A DNA stretch of 64,000 nucleotides from Betaproteobacteria bacterium (lineage in GTDB: Bacteria > Pseudomonadota > Gammaproteobacteria > Burkholderiales > Ga0077523): contig WGLR01000023.1 in NCBI GenBank assembly GCA_016125475.1, forward strand, positions 62,001 through 126,000, in the 5' to 3' direction. The notes beneath the pieces are model-generated. The model saw only the letters and a program-made list of their open reading frames with translations, did no database searches and had not been told where the DNA came from. Every line of letters begins with the position of its first letter. Position 1 is the stretch's first letter. Shown here piece after piece: positions 15,840 through 25,101 of this stretch. Made by a program: the position numbers and the translations under genes.

Positions 15840-17048
15840 ATGGACTTCGACTACACACCGAAGGTGAAGGAACTGCAGGCGCGCGTGAGCGCCTTCATGG
15901 ACGAGCACGTATATCCGAACGAGGAGGAACTGCATCGGCAGGTGGCGGCGGGAGACCGGTGGGCGACCCCTCCGCGCATGGAGGATCTCAAGGCCCGGGC
16001 GCGTGCGGCCGGCCTCTGGAACCTGTGGCAGCCCAGGGACCACGGCGGCACCCTCACGAACCTCGAATACGCGCCGCTCGCCGAGATCATGGGCCGCTCG
16101 GAGTTCGGATCGGAACCGTTCAACTGTTCCGCGCCCGACACCGGCAACATGGAAGTGTTGTTGCGTTACGGGACGCCCGAGCAGCAGAAACAGTGGCTCG
16201 AGCCTCTTCTGGATGGGCGAATCCGCTCCGCGTTCGCGATGACGGAGCCTGCGGTCGCGTCCTCCGACGCGACCAACATCGAGGCGCGCATCGATCGTGA
16301 CGGCGATCACTACGTGATCAACGGGCGGAAGTGGTGGACTTCCGGTGCGCCGGATCCGCGCTGCAGGATCCTGATCTTCATGGGCAAGACCGACCCCGAC
16401 AATCCGGATCGCCACCGGCAGCAGTCGATGATCCTCGTGCCGATGGATGCTCCGGGCGTGACGGTGGAGAAGATCCTGCCCGTATTCGGATACGACGACG
16501 CACCGCACGGGCACGCGCAGGTTCTGTTCGAGAACGTCAGGGTGCCCGAGTCGAACATGCTGCTCGGCGCGGGACGAGGGTTCGAGATCGCCCAGGGGAG
16601 GCTCGGGCCGGGCCGGATCCACCACTGCATGCGTCTCATCGGTCTCGCCGAGCGCGCGCTCGAGAAGATGTGCCGTCGCACGCTCTCGCGCGTCGCGTTC
16701 GGCAAACCCGTCGCCGAGCAGACCGTGACCCAGGAGCGCATCGCGGAGGCGCGGATCATGATCGAGCAGGCCCGCCTGCTCACGCTCAAGGCCGCGTGGA
16801 TGATGGACACGGTGGGCAACAAGGCCGCCAAGGCGGAGATCGCGATGATCAAGGTCATGGCGCCCAACATGGCCTGCCGCGTGATCGACTGGGCGATTCA
16901 GGCGCACGGCGGCGGTGGCGTCACGGACTCGTTCGGTCTCGCCAAGGCCTATGCGAAGGCACGTCTGCTGCGCATCGCCGACGGTCCGGACGAGGTGCAC
17001 CGCAACCAGGTCGCCCGCATCGAGCTGAAGAAGCATGCCCATCGCTGA
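15840..17048 (+). CDS. Acyl-CoA dehydrogenase family protein (ACAD11-like subfamily)
   Basis: A 402-aa FAD enzyme that introduces a 2,3-double bond in an acyl-CoA. FAD and substrate segments are visible ([31 protein letters not shown]), and an [10 protein letters not shown] motif lies near the end. In place of the usual catalytic Glu motif (YEGT) it has [11 protein letters not shown], as in the ACAD10/11-like subfamily where Asp serves. The preferred substrate may be a hydroxylated or unusual acyl-CoA. The histidine phosphatase gene follows at once. Confidence 0.9.
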   Translation: MDFDYTPKVKELQARVSAFMDEHVYPNEEELHRQVAAGDRWATPPRMEDLKARARAAGLWNLWQPRDHGGTLTNLEYAPLAEIMGRSEFGSEPFNCSAPDTGNMEVLLRYGTPEQQKQWLEPLLDGRIRSAFAMTEPAVASSDATNIEARIDRDGDHYVINGRKWWTSGAPDPRCRILIFMGKTDPDNPDRHRQQSMILVPMDAPGVTVEKILPVFGYDDAPHGHAQVLFENVRVPESNMLLGAGRGFEIAQGRLGPGRIHHCMRLIGLAERALEKMCRRTLSRVAFGKPVAEQTVTQERIAEARIMIEQARLLTLKAAWMMDTVGNKAAKAEIAMIKVMAPNMACRVIDWAIQAHGGGGVTDSFGLAKAYAKARLLRIADGPDEVHRNQVARIELKKHAHR

Positions 17049-17115
17049 ACGGAGCGTCGCACCCGGCAGCTCTCCGGTGGTCGAAGCAGGTGGAACCCTT
17101 GGAGGGGCGCATCCG

Positions 17116-17832
17116 GTGAGCGGTGGATTTCTGGCGGGCACGCGCGGCCGCAGGCGCGTCTATCTCATGCGGCACGGCGAGGTGAGCTATCACCGGCCCG
17201 ACGGCAGCACCGTGTTCGGTGACGTGGAACTCACGGGGGAGGGCATCTCCCAGGCGCGCGCGATGCACGAGCTGCTGCGCGAGGTACCGTTCGATCTGGC
17301 GGTGCATACGGGGAAGCGGCGCACACGCCAGACCGCGGAACTCGTGCTTTCCGGCCGCGACGTCCCGGTGCGCGAGGTGCAGGCGCTCACCGAGATCGGC
17401 GGCGGGAGTTTCGCCGGTCTCAGCGAGGAACGCATCGAGGCCGAGTTCGTCTACGGATTCGAGCGCGCCGCACTGCCCGGGGCCGGGTTTCCGGGCGGCG
17501 AGACCTTCGCGGACTTCCAGGCCCGCATCGTTCCTGCCTTCGAGGATGTGCTCCTGTCACCGGGCTGGAGGAGCACGCTGCTGCTCGTGGCGCACGGCGG
17601 AACCAACGCGATGATCCTGTCGTGGGTCACGCGCGGGGGACTGGCCGGGCTCGCCGCGTTCGAGCAGGACGCCGGCTGCGTCAACATCATCGACGTCGAC
17701 GTGATCGACGGCGAGATCCTCCGGCGGTTCGTGCGCGCGATCAACGTCACGCCGTACAACTACGCGAAGCGGGACCACTTTCTCACGGTCGGCGAGCGCA
17801 TCGCGCTCTCGCGGCCGCGCCGCGCGGGCTGA
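17116..17832 (+). CDS. Histidine phosphatase (phosphoglycerate mutase-like) family protein
   Basis: A branch-1 histidine phosphatase of 238 aa from the GTG at 17116. LMRHGEV carries the phospho-accepting His, and VAHGGTNAMIL carries the second catalytic His near the C-terminus. The GTG is preferred because GGAGGGG at 17101-17107 sits about 9 bases upstream. An alternative ATG at 17035 overlaps the preceding stop by 14 bases and adds 27 low-complexity residues. The phosphoester substrate cannot be told. It is probably cotranscribed with the acyl-CoA dehydrogenase. Confidence 0.85.
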   Translation: MSGGFLAGTRGRRRVYLMRHGEVSYHRPDGSTVFGDVELTGEGISQARAMHELLREVPFDLAVHTGKRRTRQTAELVLSGRDVPVREVQALTEIGGGSFAGLSEERIEAEFVYGFERAALPGAGFPGGETFADFQARIVPAFEDVLLSPGWRSTLLLVAHGGTNAMILSWVTRGGLAGLAAFEQDAGCVNIIDVDVIDGEILRRFVRAINVTPYNYAKRDHFLTVGERIALSRPRRAG

Positions 17833-17854
17833 ACGGCGCGGCGCGCGCGGGAGG

Positions 17855-18640
17855 TCACTCCTCGCCGGGATCCTTCGTCCAGTCGACCTCGTGCAGGTCC
17901 GCGAGGCTCGCGTAGTGCGTGATGTCCGCGTGCAGCGGCGTCACGGAGATCCAGCCGTCGTGGACCGCCCCGATGTCGGTGTCGATCGGGTCGTCTCCTA
18001 CCTCGTGGATGAAGCTGAGCCAGGCGTAAGGGAAGTTCCGTGCATCGATCCGGTTGTCGACCGCGAGACGGATCGAGCCCCAGTTGCCCTGCCGCACCGC
18101 GCGCACGCCCTTGACCTCGTCCGGCGGCAGGTCCGGGAAGTTCACGTTGTGGAACACGCCTGGAGTCGGTTCCAGCGAGAGCAGCGTCTCGATGACGGTC
18201 GCACCGAAGGCTTCCGCCGTTGCCCAGTGGATCGCTTCGCCCTGCGAGAACGCCTGGCTCATCGCGATCGACGGCACGCCGAACATCGTCGCTTCCATCG
18301 CGCCCGCTACCGTGCCGGAATAGGTGAGTTCCTCGGCAAGGTTTACGCCGCGGTTCACGCCTGAGAGCACGAGTGTGGGCGGCTCTTCCTTCATGATGTC
18401 GTTGAGGGCGATGACGGTGCAGTCGGCGGGCGTCCCGCGCAGGAGCGAGAAGCGCTTCTCGCCGAACTGCCGGACACGGATGGGCTCGGCGAGCGAGACC
18501 GAACGGCTCGCGCCGGATCGCTCGAAGTCGGGAGCGACGACCCACACGTCGTCAGTGAGGGCCTGGGCGATGCGTTCCATGACGGCGAGGCCGGGTGCCT
18601 GGATGCCGTCGTCGTTGGTGATCAGGATTCGGTGTTTCAT
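17855..18640 (-). CDS. surE: 5'/3'-nucleotidase SurE
   Basis: A 261-aa SurE-family metal-dependent phosphatase acting on nucleoside monophosphates and short polyphosphates. The N-terminal ILITNDDG (residues 5-12) gives the metal-binding Asp pair, APDFERSG and LVLSGVNRGVN the remaining active-site residues, and a YSGTVAGAMEAT segment is diagnostic. It usually sits with pcm/nlpD/rpoS, but here it stands alone between a phosphatase and a thiolase. Confidence 0.95.
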   Translation of the reverse strand: MKHRILITNDDGIQAPGLAVMERIAQALTDDVWVVAPDFERSGASRSVSLAEPIRVRQFGEKRFSLLRGTPADCTVIALNDIMKEEPPTLVLSGVNRGVNLAEELTYSGTVAGAMEATMFGVPSIAMSQAFSQGEAIHWATAEAFGATVIETLLSLEPTPGVFHNVNFPDLPPDEVKGVRAVRQGNWGSIRLAVDNRIDARNFPYAWLSFIHEVGDDPIDTDIGAVHDGWISVTPLHADITHYASLADLHEVDWTKDPGEE

Positions 18641-18837
18641 GTTCTCTCGGTGTGGTTGGCCACGTGACGAGACCGCGGGGCCGGGATTTTCCTGGAGGCG
18701 CCGAAGCCTAGCACGACGGCACCGCGCGGTGCCTGCGGGCGGACACGGCGGCGTGCCGCCGACGCAGTACACTCGACCTTTCGGAGCGGGCCCGGTGGCG
18801 GCTCGCGCATCCGGCCACCAGTCAGGAGGAAGAACCC

Positions 18838-20016
18838 ATGGTCGACGCAGTCATCGTATCCACGGCGCGCACGCCGCTTTGCAAGTCCTGGCGCGGCGCC
18901 TTCAACATGACGCACGGCGCCACGCTGGGCGGTCACGTGGTCCGTCATGCAGTGGAGCGCGCCGGCCTCGAGCCCGGCGAGGTCGAAGACGTTCTGATGG
19001 GGTGCGCGAACCCCGAGGGCGCCACGGGCCAGAACATCGCGCGACAGATCGCGCTGCGTGCAGGCATGCCCGTGAGCGTCGCGGGTGCGACGGTGAACCG
19101 TTTCTGTTCCTCCGGGCTGCAGACGATCGCGATGGCTTCGCAGCGCGTCCTGTCGGGGGAGGCGGACGTCTTCGTGGCCGGTGGCGTGGAGTCGATCTCG
19201 TGTGTGCAGAACGAGATGAACCGTCACATGCTTCACGAGGAGTGGCTGGACCACCACAAGCCGGAAATCTACTGGTCGATGCTGCAGACCGCCGAGACGG
19301 TCGCGAAGCGGTACGGCATCGACCGTGAGGCCCAGGACCGTTACGGCGTCGATAGCCAGCTCAGGGCGGCGGCCGCGGCCTCCGCGGGCCGGACCCGGGA
19401 CGAGATCGTTCCGATCCAGGTCACCATGAAGGTCGTCGACAAGGCGACGGGTCAGGAGTCGACGCGCGAGACGCTGGCGGATCGCGACGAAGGCATCCGC
19501 CCCGACACCACGTACGAAGGCGTGTCGCAGATCCGGCCCGCGCTCGAGGGTGGGGTGATCGCGGCGGGCAACGCGAGCCAGTTCTCCGACGGGGCCTCCG
19601 CGTGCGTCGTGATGAACAGCCGCGTCGCGGAGCGCAAGGGACTCAAGCCCCTGGGTATCTTCCGTGGCTTCGCGGTGGCCGGGTGCGAACCGGACGAGAT
19701 GGGCATCGGCCCCGTGTTCGCCGTCCCGAAGCTCCTGCAGCGCACCGGCGTGAAGCTCGAGGACGTCGGGCTCTGGGAGCTCAACGAGGCGTTCGCGGTC
19801 CAGGTGATCTACTGTCGCGACCGGCTGGGCATTCCGGACGACCGCCTCAACGTGAACGGTGGTTCCATTGCCGTGGGGCATCCGTACGGGACGACCGGGT
19901 CGCGGCTGACCGGTCACGCACTCATCGAGGGCAGGCGGCGCGGCGTGAAGTACGCGGTGGTCACCATGTGCATCGGCGGCGGCATGGGCGCGGCCGGGCT
20001 GTTCGAGATCGTCTGA
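18838..20016 (+). CDS. Acetyl-CoA C-acyltransferase (thiolase)
   Basis: A 392-aa thiolase that cleaves 3-ketoacyl-CoA or condenses two acyl-CoAs. The nucleophilic Cys90 is in NRFCSSGLQ, the catalytic His in [10 protein letters not shown], and the second Cys in [11 protein letters not shown]. The ribosome site CAGGAGGA is 9 bases before the ATG. With the neighbouring acyl-CoA dehydrogenase it forms part of a beta-oxidation set, though hydratase and hydroxyacyl dehydrogenase genes are not next to it. Confidence 0.95.
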   Translation: MVDAVIVSTARTPLCKSWRGAFNMTHGATLGGHVVRHAVERAGLEPGEVEDVLMGCANPEGATGQNIARQIALRAGMPVSVAGATVNRFCSSGLQTIAMASQRVLSGEADVFVAGGVESISCVQNEMNRHMLHEEWLDHHKPEIYWSMLQTAETVAKRYGIDREAQDRYGVDSQLRAAAAASAGRTRDEIVPIQVTMKVVDKATGQESTRETLADRDEGIRPDTTYEGVSQIRPALEGGVIAAGNASQFSDGASACVVMNSRVAERKGLKPLGIFRGFAVAGCEPDEMGIGPVFAVPKLLQRTGVKLEDVGLWELNEAFAVQVIYCRDRLGIPDDRLNVNGGSIAVGHPYGTTGSRLTGHALIEGRRRGVKYAVVTMCIGGGMGAAGLFEIV

Positions 20017-20040
20017 ACGTCAGGTCACAGGCGATGGGCG

Positions 20041-20061
20041 ATAGGCCATAGGCCATAGGCC
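20041..20061. repeat. Three tandem copies of ATAGGCC
   Basis: The 7-mer ATAGGCC occurs three times head to tail, preceded by the similar GCGATGGGCG. It lies between the thiolase and the next acyl-CoA dehydrogenase, directly before a long GC hairpin. Confidence 0.85.
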
Positions 20062-20079
20062 ACATCGGCCTGGCGGATT

Positions 20080-20104
20080 CCCTCCCCCGCGGCGCGGGGG
20101 AGGG
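20080..20104. repeat. REP-like GC-rich inverted repeat
   Basis: Perfect 11-bp arms CCCTCCCCCGC / GCGGGGGAGGG with a 3-base loop, followed by GTGAGGGAGGG. The form resembles dispersed REP-type palindromes common between genes of Betaproteobacteria. It could end thiolase transcription or shield the mRNA. A genome-wide copy count is not possible here. Confidence 0.6.
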
Positions 20105-20154
20105 TGAGGGAGGGGGCGGCGAGGCCCACGTGTCGGATGGCAGGCAACAATTCC

Positions 20155-21963
20155 ATGGAATCGAAAATCATCAACCGGCGGGATCTGGACTTCGTCCTCC
20201 ACGAACTGCTCGAGGTCGAGAGCCTCTGCTCGCGGGAACGCTATCGGGAACACGCACGCGAGACGTTCGACGCGGTACTCGATGCCGCGACGCAGATCGC
20301 GACCGAAAAGTTCGCGCCGCACAACCGCCTCGCGGACGAGAACGAACCCAGGTTCGAGGATGGTCGCGTCACGATGATTCCCCAGGTGCGGGAGGCGCTG
20401 CGCGCGTTCATCGATGCGGGTTTCCTCTCCGCGAGTTTCGACGAGTCGCTCGACGGCCTCCAACTCCCCGTGACGGTCGCGCAGGCGGCATTCGCCCTGT
20501 TCAACGGCGCGAACGTCTCCACGGCCGCCTACCCGTTCCTCACGATCGCGAACGCGAATCTGCTCAACACGTTCGGATCGGACGCGCAGAAGCGCATGTT
20601 CCTGCCGCACCTGCTCTCGGGGCGCTTCTTCGGGACCATGTGCCTGTCCGAACCGCACGCGGGTTCGGCGCTGTCGGACATCGCGACACGCGCGGACCCG
20701 CAGGCCGACGGCACGTATCGTCTGTCCGGGCAGAAGATGTGGATCTCCGCCGGCGAGCACGACCTGTCGGAGAACATCGTCCACCTGGTGCTCGCGCGGA
20801 TCAGGGGCGCCCCGCCCGGCGTGAAGGGCATCTCGCTCTTCATCGTGCCGAAGTTTCTCGTGAACGACGACGGTTCGCTCGGTGCGCGCAACGACGTCTG
20901 GCTGGCCGGACTCAATCACAAGATGGGCTATCGCGGCACGACGAACTGCGTGCTCAATTTCGGCGAGAACGAGGGCGCGGTCGGCTACCTCGTGGGCGAG
21001 CCGAACAAGGGTCTCGCCTGCATGTTCCACATGATGAACGAGGCGCGGGTGGGTGTGGGCCTGGGTGCCGTGATGCTCGGGTACTCGGGCTACCTGCACG
21101 CACTCGCGTACGCGCGGGAACGCAAGCAGGGGCGTCCGCCTCTCGACAAGGATCCGTCCAGGCCGCCCGTGAGGCTCGTCGAACATCCGGACGTGCGCCG
21201 CATGCTGCTCGCGCAGAAGGCTTACGTGGAGGGCGGGCTCGCGCTGTGCCTGTACTGTGCGAGGCTCGTCGACGAGGAACGCACCGCGGACACCGAACGT
21301 GCACGGCGCGGGGCGCATCTGCTACTGGAGGTGCTCACGCCCATCGTGAAGGCGTGGCCGTCGCAGTGGTGCCTCGTCGCGAACGATCTCGCGATCCAGG
21401 TGCACGGGGGCTACGGGTACACGCGCGACTACATGGTGGAGCAGCTCTACCGCGACAACCGTCTCAACCCGATCCACGAGGGCACGAACGGCATCCAGGC
21501 GCTCGATCTTCTCGGCCGCAAGGTCGGCATGGACGACGGCATGGCGATCCAGCGACTCGCGATGGAGGTCGACCTGACCGCGCGGGCCGCAAAGGCATGC
21601 GACTCGACGGAGTTGCGACGCTACGGCGAGATGCTCACCGACGCGTTCGCGAACGTGATGGAGGTCGTGCGCAACACCCTGTGTGCCTCGGACAAGGGAC
21701 ACTCCGAGCTCGCGCTCGCGAACGCGCACGTGTTCCTGGAGATGACGGGGCACGTGGTGGTGGCGTGGCTGTGGCTCAAGCAGGCGCTCATCGCGGTCGG
21801 GAAGGTCGCCGACGCGAACGAGAGCGACAAGGCGTTCTACCAGGGGAAGCTTCAGGCCTGCAGCTACTTCTACCGCTGGGAACTGCCGAAGACCGGGCAC
21901 TGGTACCAGCTGCTGAACGACATGGACCCCACGTGCCTCGAGATGCAGGACGAGTGGTTCTAG
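20155..21963 (+). CDS. Acyl-CoA dehydrogenase, long form (about 600 aa)
   Basis: A 602-aa FAD-dependent acyl-CoA dehydrogenase of the large type with an extra C-terminal helical domain, as in DmdC and related enzymes. Motifs are MCLSEPHAGSALSD, SGQKMWISAGEHD, IQVHGGYGYTRDY and the catalytic Glu in NPIHEGTNGIQ. The last 100 residues (around LEMTGHVVVAWLW) belong to the C-terminal family domain. I took the ATG at 20155 (MESKIINRRDLDF). Another ATG at 20137 is in frame. It probably acts with the adjacent thiolase. Confidence 0.93.
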   Translation: MESKIINRRDLDFVLHELLEVESLCSRERYREHARETFDAVLDAATQIATEKFAPHNRLADENEPRFEDGRVTMIPQVREALRAFIDAGFLSASFDESLDGLQLPVTVAQAAFALFNGANVSTAAYPFLTIANANLLNTFGSDAQKRMFLPHLLSGRFFGTMCLSEPHAGSALSDIATRADPQADGTYRLSGQKMWISAGEHDLSENIVHLVLARIRGAPPGVKGISLFIVPKFLVNDDGSLGARNDVWLAGLNHKMGYRGTTNCVLNFGENEGAVGYLVGEPNKGLACMFHMMNEARVGVGLGAVMLGYSGYLHALAYARERKQGRPPLDKDPSRPPVRLVEHPDVRRMLLAQKAYVEGGLALCLYCARLVDEERTADTERARRGAHLLLEVLTPIVKAWPSQWCLVANDLAIQVHGGYGYTRDYMVEQLYRDNRLNPIHEGTNGIQALDLLGRKVGMDDGMAIQRLAMEVDLTARAAKACDSTELRRYGEMLTDAFANVMEVVRNTLCASDKGHSELALANAHVFLEMTGHVVVAWLWLKQALIAVGKVADANESDKAFYQGKLQACSYFYRWELPKTGHWYQLLNDMDPTCLEMQDEWF

Positions 21964-22057
21964 CTCGAATCGGGCGCGCGGCGCCCGGACGTCATTTCGC
22001 CTCGACCGCCGCGCGGGTGCGTCGAGACACTGCAACGGGACGGGAAGGATACGGAAG

Positions 22058-22834
22058 ATGAGAGTGACTGAGCTGTTCGATCTGAAGGACAGGGTGGCCC
22101 TCGTGACCGGTGGGTCGCGCGGGCTGGGGCTGCAGATGGCGGAGGCGCTCGGGGAGATGGGCGCGAGGGTCGCGATCACTGCCCGCAAGGCGAACGAGCT
22201 CGAGGAAGCCCGCGCGCATCTCGTGTCGCAGGGCGTGGACGTGCTCGTGCATCCGGCGGACCTCTCGGATCCGGCCGCGGCGAAGCCGCTCGTGGATGCG
22301 GTGCTCGCGAAGTGGGGGCAGGTCGACATCCTCGTGAACAACGCGGGTGCGAGCTGGGGCGCCGCCGCCGAGGAGCATCCGCTGGAGGCCTGGCACAAGG
22401 TCATGAACCTCAACATCACGGCGCTTTTCGTGCTGTCCCAGGCCGTGGCCAATGCCACGATGATTCCGCGGAAGCAGGGCAAGATCATCAACATCGCCTC
22501 GATCGCAGGCTTCGTCGGTACGGATCCGCACTTCATGCCCACGATCGCGTACAACTCGAGCAAGGGCGCGGTCGTGAACTTCACGCGTTCGCTCGCGGCG
22601 GAGTGGGCGCAGCACAACATCCACGTGAACGCGATCGCTCCGGGCGTGTTCCCGAGCAAGATGTCGAAGGGCATGATCGACCGGTCCGAGCAGTACATCC
22701 TCGAGCACACGCCCATGCGGCGGCTGGGCAGCGATCACGATCTCAAGGGCGTGACGGCGCTGCTTGCGTCGGCGGCCTCGGACTACATCACCGGCACGAT
22801 CATCCCGGTCGACGGCGGATTCCTGGCGGTCTGA
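22058..22834 (+). CDS. SDR family NAD(P)-dependent oxidoreductase
   Basis: A 258-aa classical SDR with TGGSRGLG, NNAG, a Ser in NIASIAG, YNSSK and IPVDGG. The start is supported by an AAGGATACGGAAG ribosome site. The stop overlaps the start of the hotdog thioesterase by one base (TGATG), so the pair is coupled and probably handles the same acyl-CoA or acyl-ester series as the upstream dehydrogenase. The substrate is inferred. Confidence 0.92.
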   Translation: MRVTELFDLKDRVALVTGGSRGLGLQMAEALGEMGARVAITARKANELEEARAHLVSQGVDVLVHPADLSDPAAAKPLVDAVLAKWGQVDILVNNAGASWGAAAEEHPLEAWHKVMNLNITALFVLSQAVANATMIPRKQGKIINIASIAGFVGTDPHFMPTIAYNSSKGAVVNFTRSLAAEWAQHNIHVNAIAPGVFPSKMSKGMIDRSEQYILEHTPMRRLGSDHDLKGVTALLASAASDYITGTIIPVDGGFLAV

Positions 22835-23229
22835 TGCCGAGCGCGCTCGAGATCAGCATTCCGTTCGCGGATCTGCTGGACATGCGGCGGCTCTCGGAGT
22901 CGCCGGGCACCTGCACGGCCGAACTCGTGATCCGGCCGGAACTCACCAACAGCTGGGGTGTGGCGCACGGCGGGGCGGTCGCGTCGCTGCTGGACATGAC
23001 GCTCGGCATGAGCGCGAAGACCCTCGACCCCGACGCCATCGGCTCCGCGACCATCGAGTTCAAGGTGAACTTCATCGCTGCCGCGACGGGACGGATCCGC
23101 GCCGAGGCGCGGGCCACTCGGGCCGGGCGCTCGCTCGTGTTCGCGGAAGGCGAGGTCCGGTCGGAGAGCGGCGAGCTGCTCGCGAAGGCGACCGGCACGT
23201 TCAAACTGCGATACCCTCGCGCGCAGTGA
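22834..23229 (+). CDS. PaaI-type hotdog thioesterase
   Basis: A 131-aa single hotdog-fold protein. The helix motif NSWGVAHGGAVASLLD (residues 35-50) is typical of PaaI/4-hydroxybenzoyl-type thioesterases, and KVNFIAAATG and LAKATGTFKL complete the sheet. It hydrolyses acyl-CoA thioesters to the free acid and CoA, and would drain overloaded or blocked intermediates of the neighbouring acyl-CoA genes. It is coupled to the preceding SDR. Confidence 0.9.
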   Translation: MPSALEISIPFADLLDMRRLSESPGTCTAELVIRPELTNSWGVAHGGAVASLLDMTLGMSAKTLDPDAIGSATIEFKVNFIAAATGRIRAEARATRAGRSLVFAEGEVRSESGELLAKATGTFKLRYPRAQ

Positions 23230-23328
23230 CGGCGGCACGCCGCCCTCACGCCCGGAGCGGCTTGCGCCGGCGCGCCGCCCCGACCTGACCCTGAACACGC
23301 GTCTCACGCGAACGACAAGGACCGAATC

Positions 23329-24276
23329 ATGCCGCTGGACCCGCAGGTACAGACCGTGCTCGCCGCCGTCAAGGCGGCAGGCCTCCCCGAGCTGTGGCAG
23401 CTCACGCCCGACCAGGCGCGCGAGGCGTACCGGACGCGCATCAAGCGTCTGGACGTGAAGGAGGAAACGATTCACCACTGGGAAGACCGCCAGATTCCCG
23501 GACCGGACACGCCCATCACGATCCGCGTGTACCAGCCGCGCGAACGGGCGGCGGGCGAGAAGCTGCCGGTACTGGTCTGGTTTCACGGCGGCGGGTTCGT
23601 GATCGGCGATCTCGACACGCACGATTCCGCGTGCAGGCGCCTCGCGAAGGAGGGCGACTGTCTCGTCGTGGCCGTGCACTACCGGCTCGCTCCCGAGGCG
23701 AAGTTTCCGGCGGCCGTCGAGGACAGCATGGCCGCCGTGCGCTGGGTCGCCACGCACGGCGACGAGATCGGTGCGGACCCGCACCGGATCGGCGTGGGTG
23801 GTGACAGCGCGGGCGGCAACCTTGCCGCGGTGTGCGCGCTGATCGCGCGGGACGAGGGATCGCCGAAACTCTCGCACCAGCTGCTGATCTATCCGTGCAC
23901 GGCGCCCGAGCCCGAGACCCGCACGCACAAGCAGTTCGCGGAAGGCTATCTGCTCACGCGCAACACGATCACGTGGTTTTACAGGCAGTACCTGCGCAGC
24001 GCGCGGGACACCGGCGATTTCCGATTCGGTCCGCTCATCGCGGACGACGTGTCGAATCTGCCGCCCGCGTTCGTGCTCGTCGCGGGTTTCGACCCGCTGC
24101 GGGACGAGGGCGTCCAGTATGCGAACCGGCTCATCGAGGCGGGCAACGACACGACACTCGTCAACATGGCGGGCATGATCCACGGCTTCTACGTGATGCT
24201 GGGCGCCATCGACGCCGCGTCGGAAGCCATCCGGCAGTCGGGCACCGCCTTGCGCAAGGCGTTCGCGACATCGTGA
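23329..24276 (+). CDS. Alpha/beta hydrolase, hormone-sensitive lipase-like esterase
   Basis: A 315-aa HSL (bHSL/family IV) carboxylesterase. The oxyanion motif HGGG is at residues 86-89, the nucleophile in GDSAGGN near Ser160, the acidic residue in the DPLRDEG loop and the catalytic His in HGFYV. Such enzymes split short-chain esters in the cytoplasm. It stands in line with SDR and thioesterase genes, so an ester or lactone of the same pathway is plausible. Confidence 0.93.
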   Translation: MPLDPQVQTVLAAVKAAGLPELWQLTPDQAREAYRTRIKRLDVKEETIHHWEDRQIPGPDTPITIRVYQPRERAAGEKLPVLVWFHGGGFVIGDLDTHDSACRRLAKEGDCLVVAVHYRLAPEAKFPAAVEDSMAAVRWVATHGDEIGADPHRIGVGGDSAGGNLAAVCALIARDEGSPKLSHQLLIYPCTAPEPETRTHKQFAEGYLLTRNTITWFYRQYLRSARDTGDFRFGPLIADDVSNLPPAFVLVAGFDPLRDEGVQYANRLIEAGNDTTLVNMAGMIHGFYVMLGAIDAASEAIRQSGTALRKAFATS

Positions 24277-24293
24277 CATTCGGGGAGAGAGAG

Positions 24294-25058
24294 ATGGAAT
24301 CATTGACTGGGAAGATTGCATGGGTCACCGGGGCGGGCTCGGGGATCGGACTTGCCGGCGCGCAGGCCCTCGCGGCCGCTGGGTGCCTGGTGGTCATGTC
24401 GGGTCGCCGTCGCGAGGTCCTGGAGTCGGAGGCGGAAAGGATCATCGCGAACGGCGGTCACGCGGAGGTCGAGCAGCTCGACGTGAGCGACGCCGCCGAC
24501 GTGGAGCGCGCGAGTGCCGCGATCCTCTCGCGTCACGGGCGCGTGGACATCCTCGTGAACAGCGCAGGCCTCAACGTGCCCAACCGGTTCTGGAAGAATC
24601 AGACGGTGCAGGGATGGAACGAGGTCATCCGGGTGAATCTCGACGGGAGCTACTACTGCACGGCGGCGGTGCTGCCTTCCATGCGCGAGCGCAAGGGCGG
24701 TGTCGTGATCAACATCTCCTCGTGGTCGGGCAAGGAGGACACCTATCTCACCGGTCCCGCCTACAACGCCGCGAAGCACGGTGTCGTCGCGATGACGGCC
24801 CACCTGAATCAGGAAGAGTGCGTGAACGGCATCCGCGCCTGCGCGATCTGCCCGGCGGAGGTGGCCACGCCGATCATGGAGAAGCGGCCCGTCAAGCCCT
24901 CCGCGGAGGATCTCGCGCGGATGCTTCAGCCCGAGGATCTCGGGGGCGCGATCCTGTGGGTGGCACAGCAGCCACCGCACGTCTGCATCAACGAACTGGT
25001 GATCAGCCCCACCTGGAACCGGATCTTCCTCGGGGCCGACGACCTGAAGCGTCGCTGA
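24294..25058 (+). CDS. SDR family NAD(P)-dependent oxidoreductase
   Basis: A 254-aa SDR with TGAGSGIG at the cofactor site, NSAG in place of NNAG, a Ser in NISSWSG and the YNAAK pair. The C-terminal part differs from typical family members: the usual VDGG motif is missing and the chain ends with a NRIFLGADD segment. The ribosome site GGGGAGAGAG lies 4 bases before the ATG, 17 bases after the esterase stop, so the two are probably cotranscribed. Confidence 0.92.
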   Translation: MESLTGKIAWVTGAGSGIGLAGAQALAAAGCLVVMSGRRREVLESEAERIIANGGHAEVEQLDVSDAADVERASAAILSRHGRVDILVNSAGLNVPNRFWKNQTVQGWNEVIRVNLDGSYYCTAAVLPSMRERKGGVVINISSWSGKEDTYLTGPAYNAAKHGVVAMTAHLNQEECVNGIRACAICPAEVATPIMEKRPVKPSAEDLARMLQPEDLGGAILWVAQQPPHVCINELVISPTWNRIFLGADDLKRR

Positions 25059-25070
25059 CGCACCCCGGGG

Positions 25071-25099
25071 CGGCACGCGTCGTGGCCCGACGCGTGCCG
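25071..25099. terminator. Strong hairpin between convergent genes
   Basis: Perfect 12-bp stem CGGCACGCGTCG / CGACGCGTGCCG with a 5-base loop, exactly between the SDR stop (25058) and the stop of the opposing cyclase-family gene (25102). It has no T-run. Confidence 0.65.
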
Positions 25100-25101
25100 G
25101 G

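Noticed and set aside
15825-17141. Long open frame (438 codons) on the minus strand opposite the acyl-CoA dehydrogenase
   Set aside because: It mirrors a well-supported dehydrogenase gene codon for codon, has no recognisable domain and is rich in Arg/His as expected of an antisense frame in G+C-rich DNA.
20020-21318. Open frame of 432 codons antisense to the large acyl-CoA dehydrogenase
   Set aside because: Another G+C-driven shadow frame, with no start signal and no family features.
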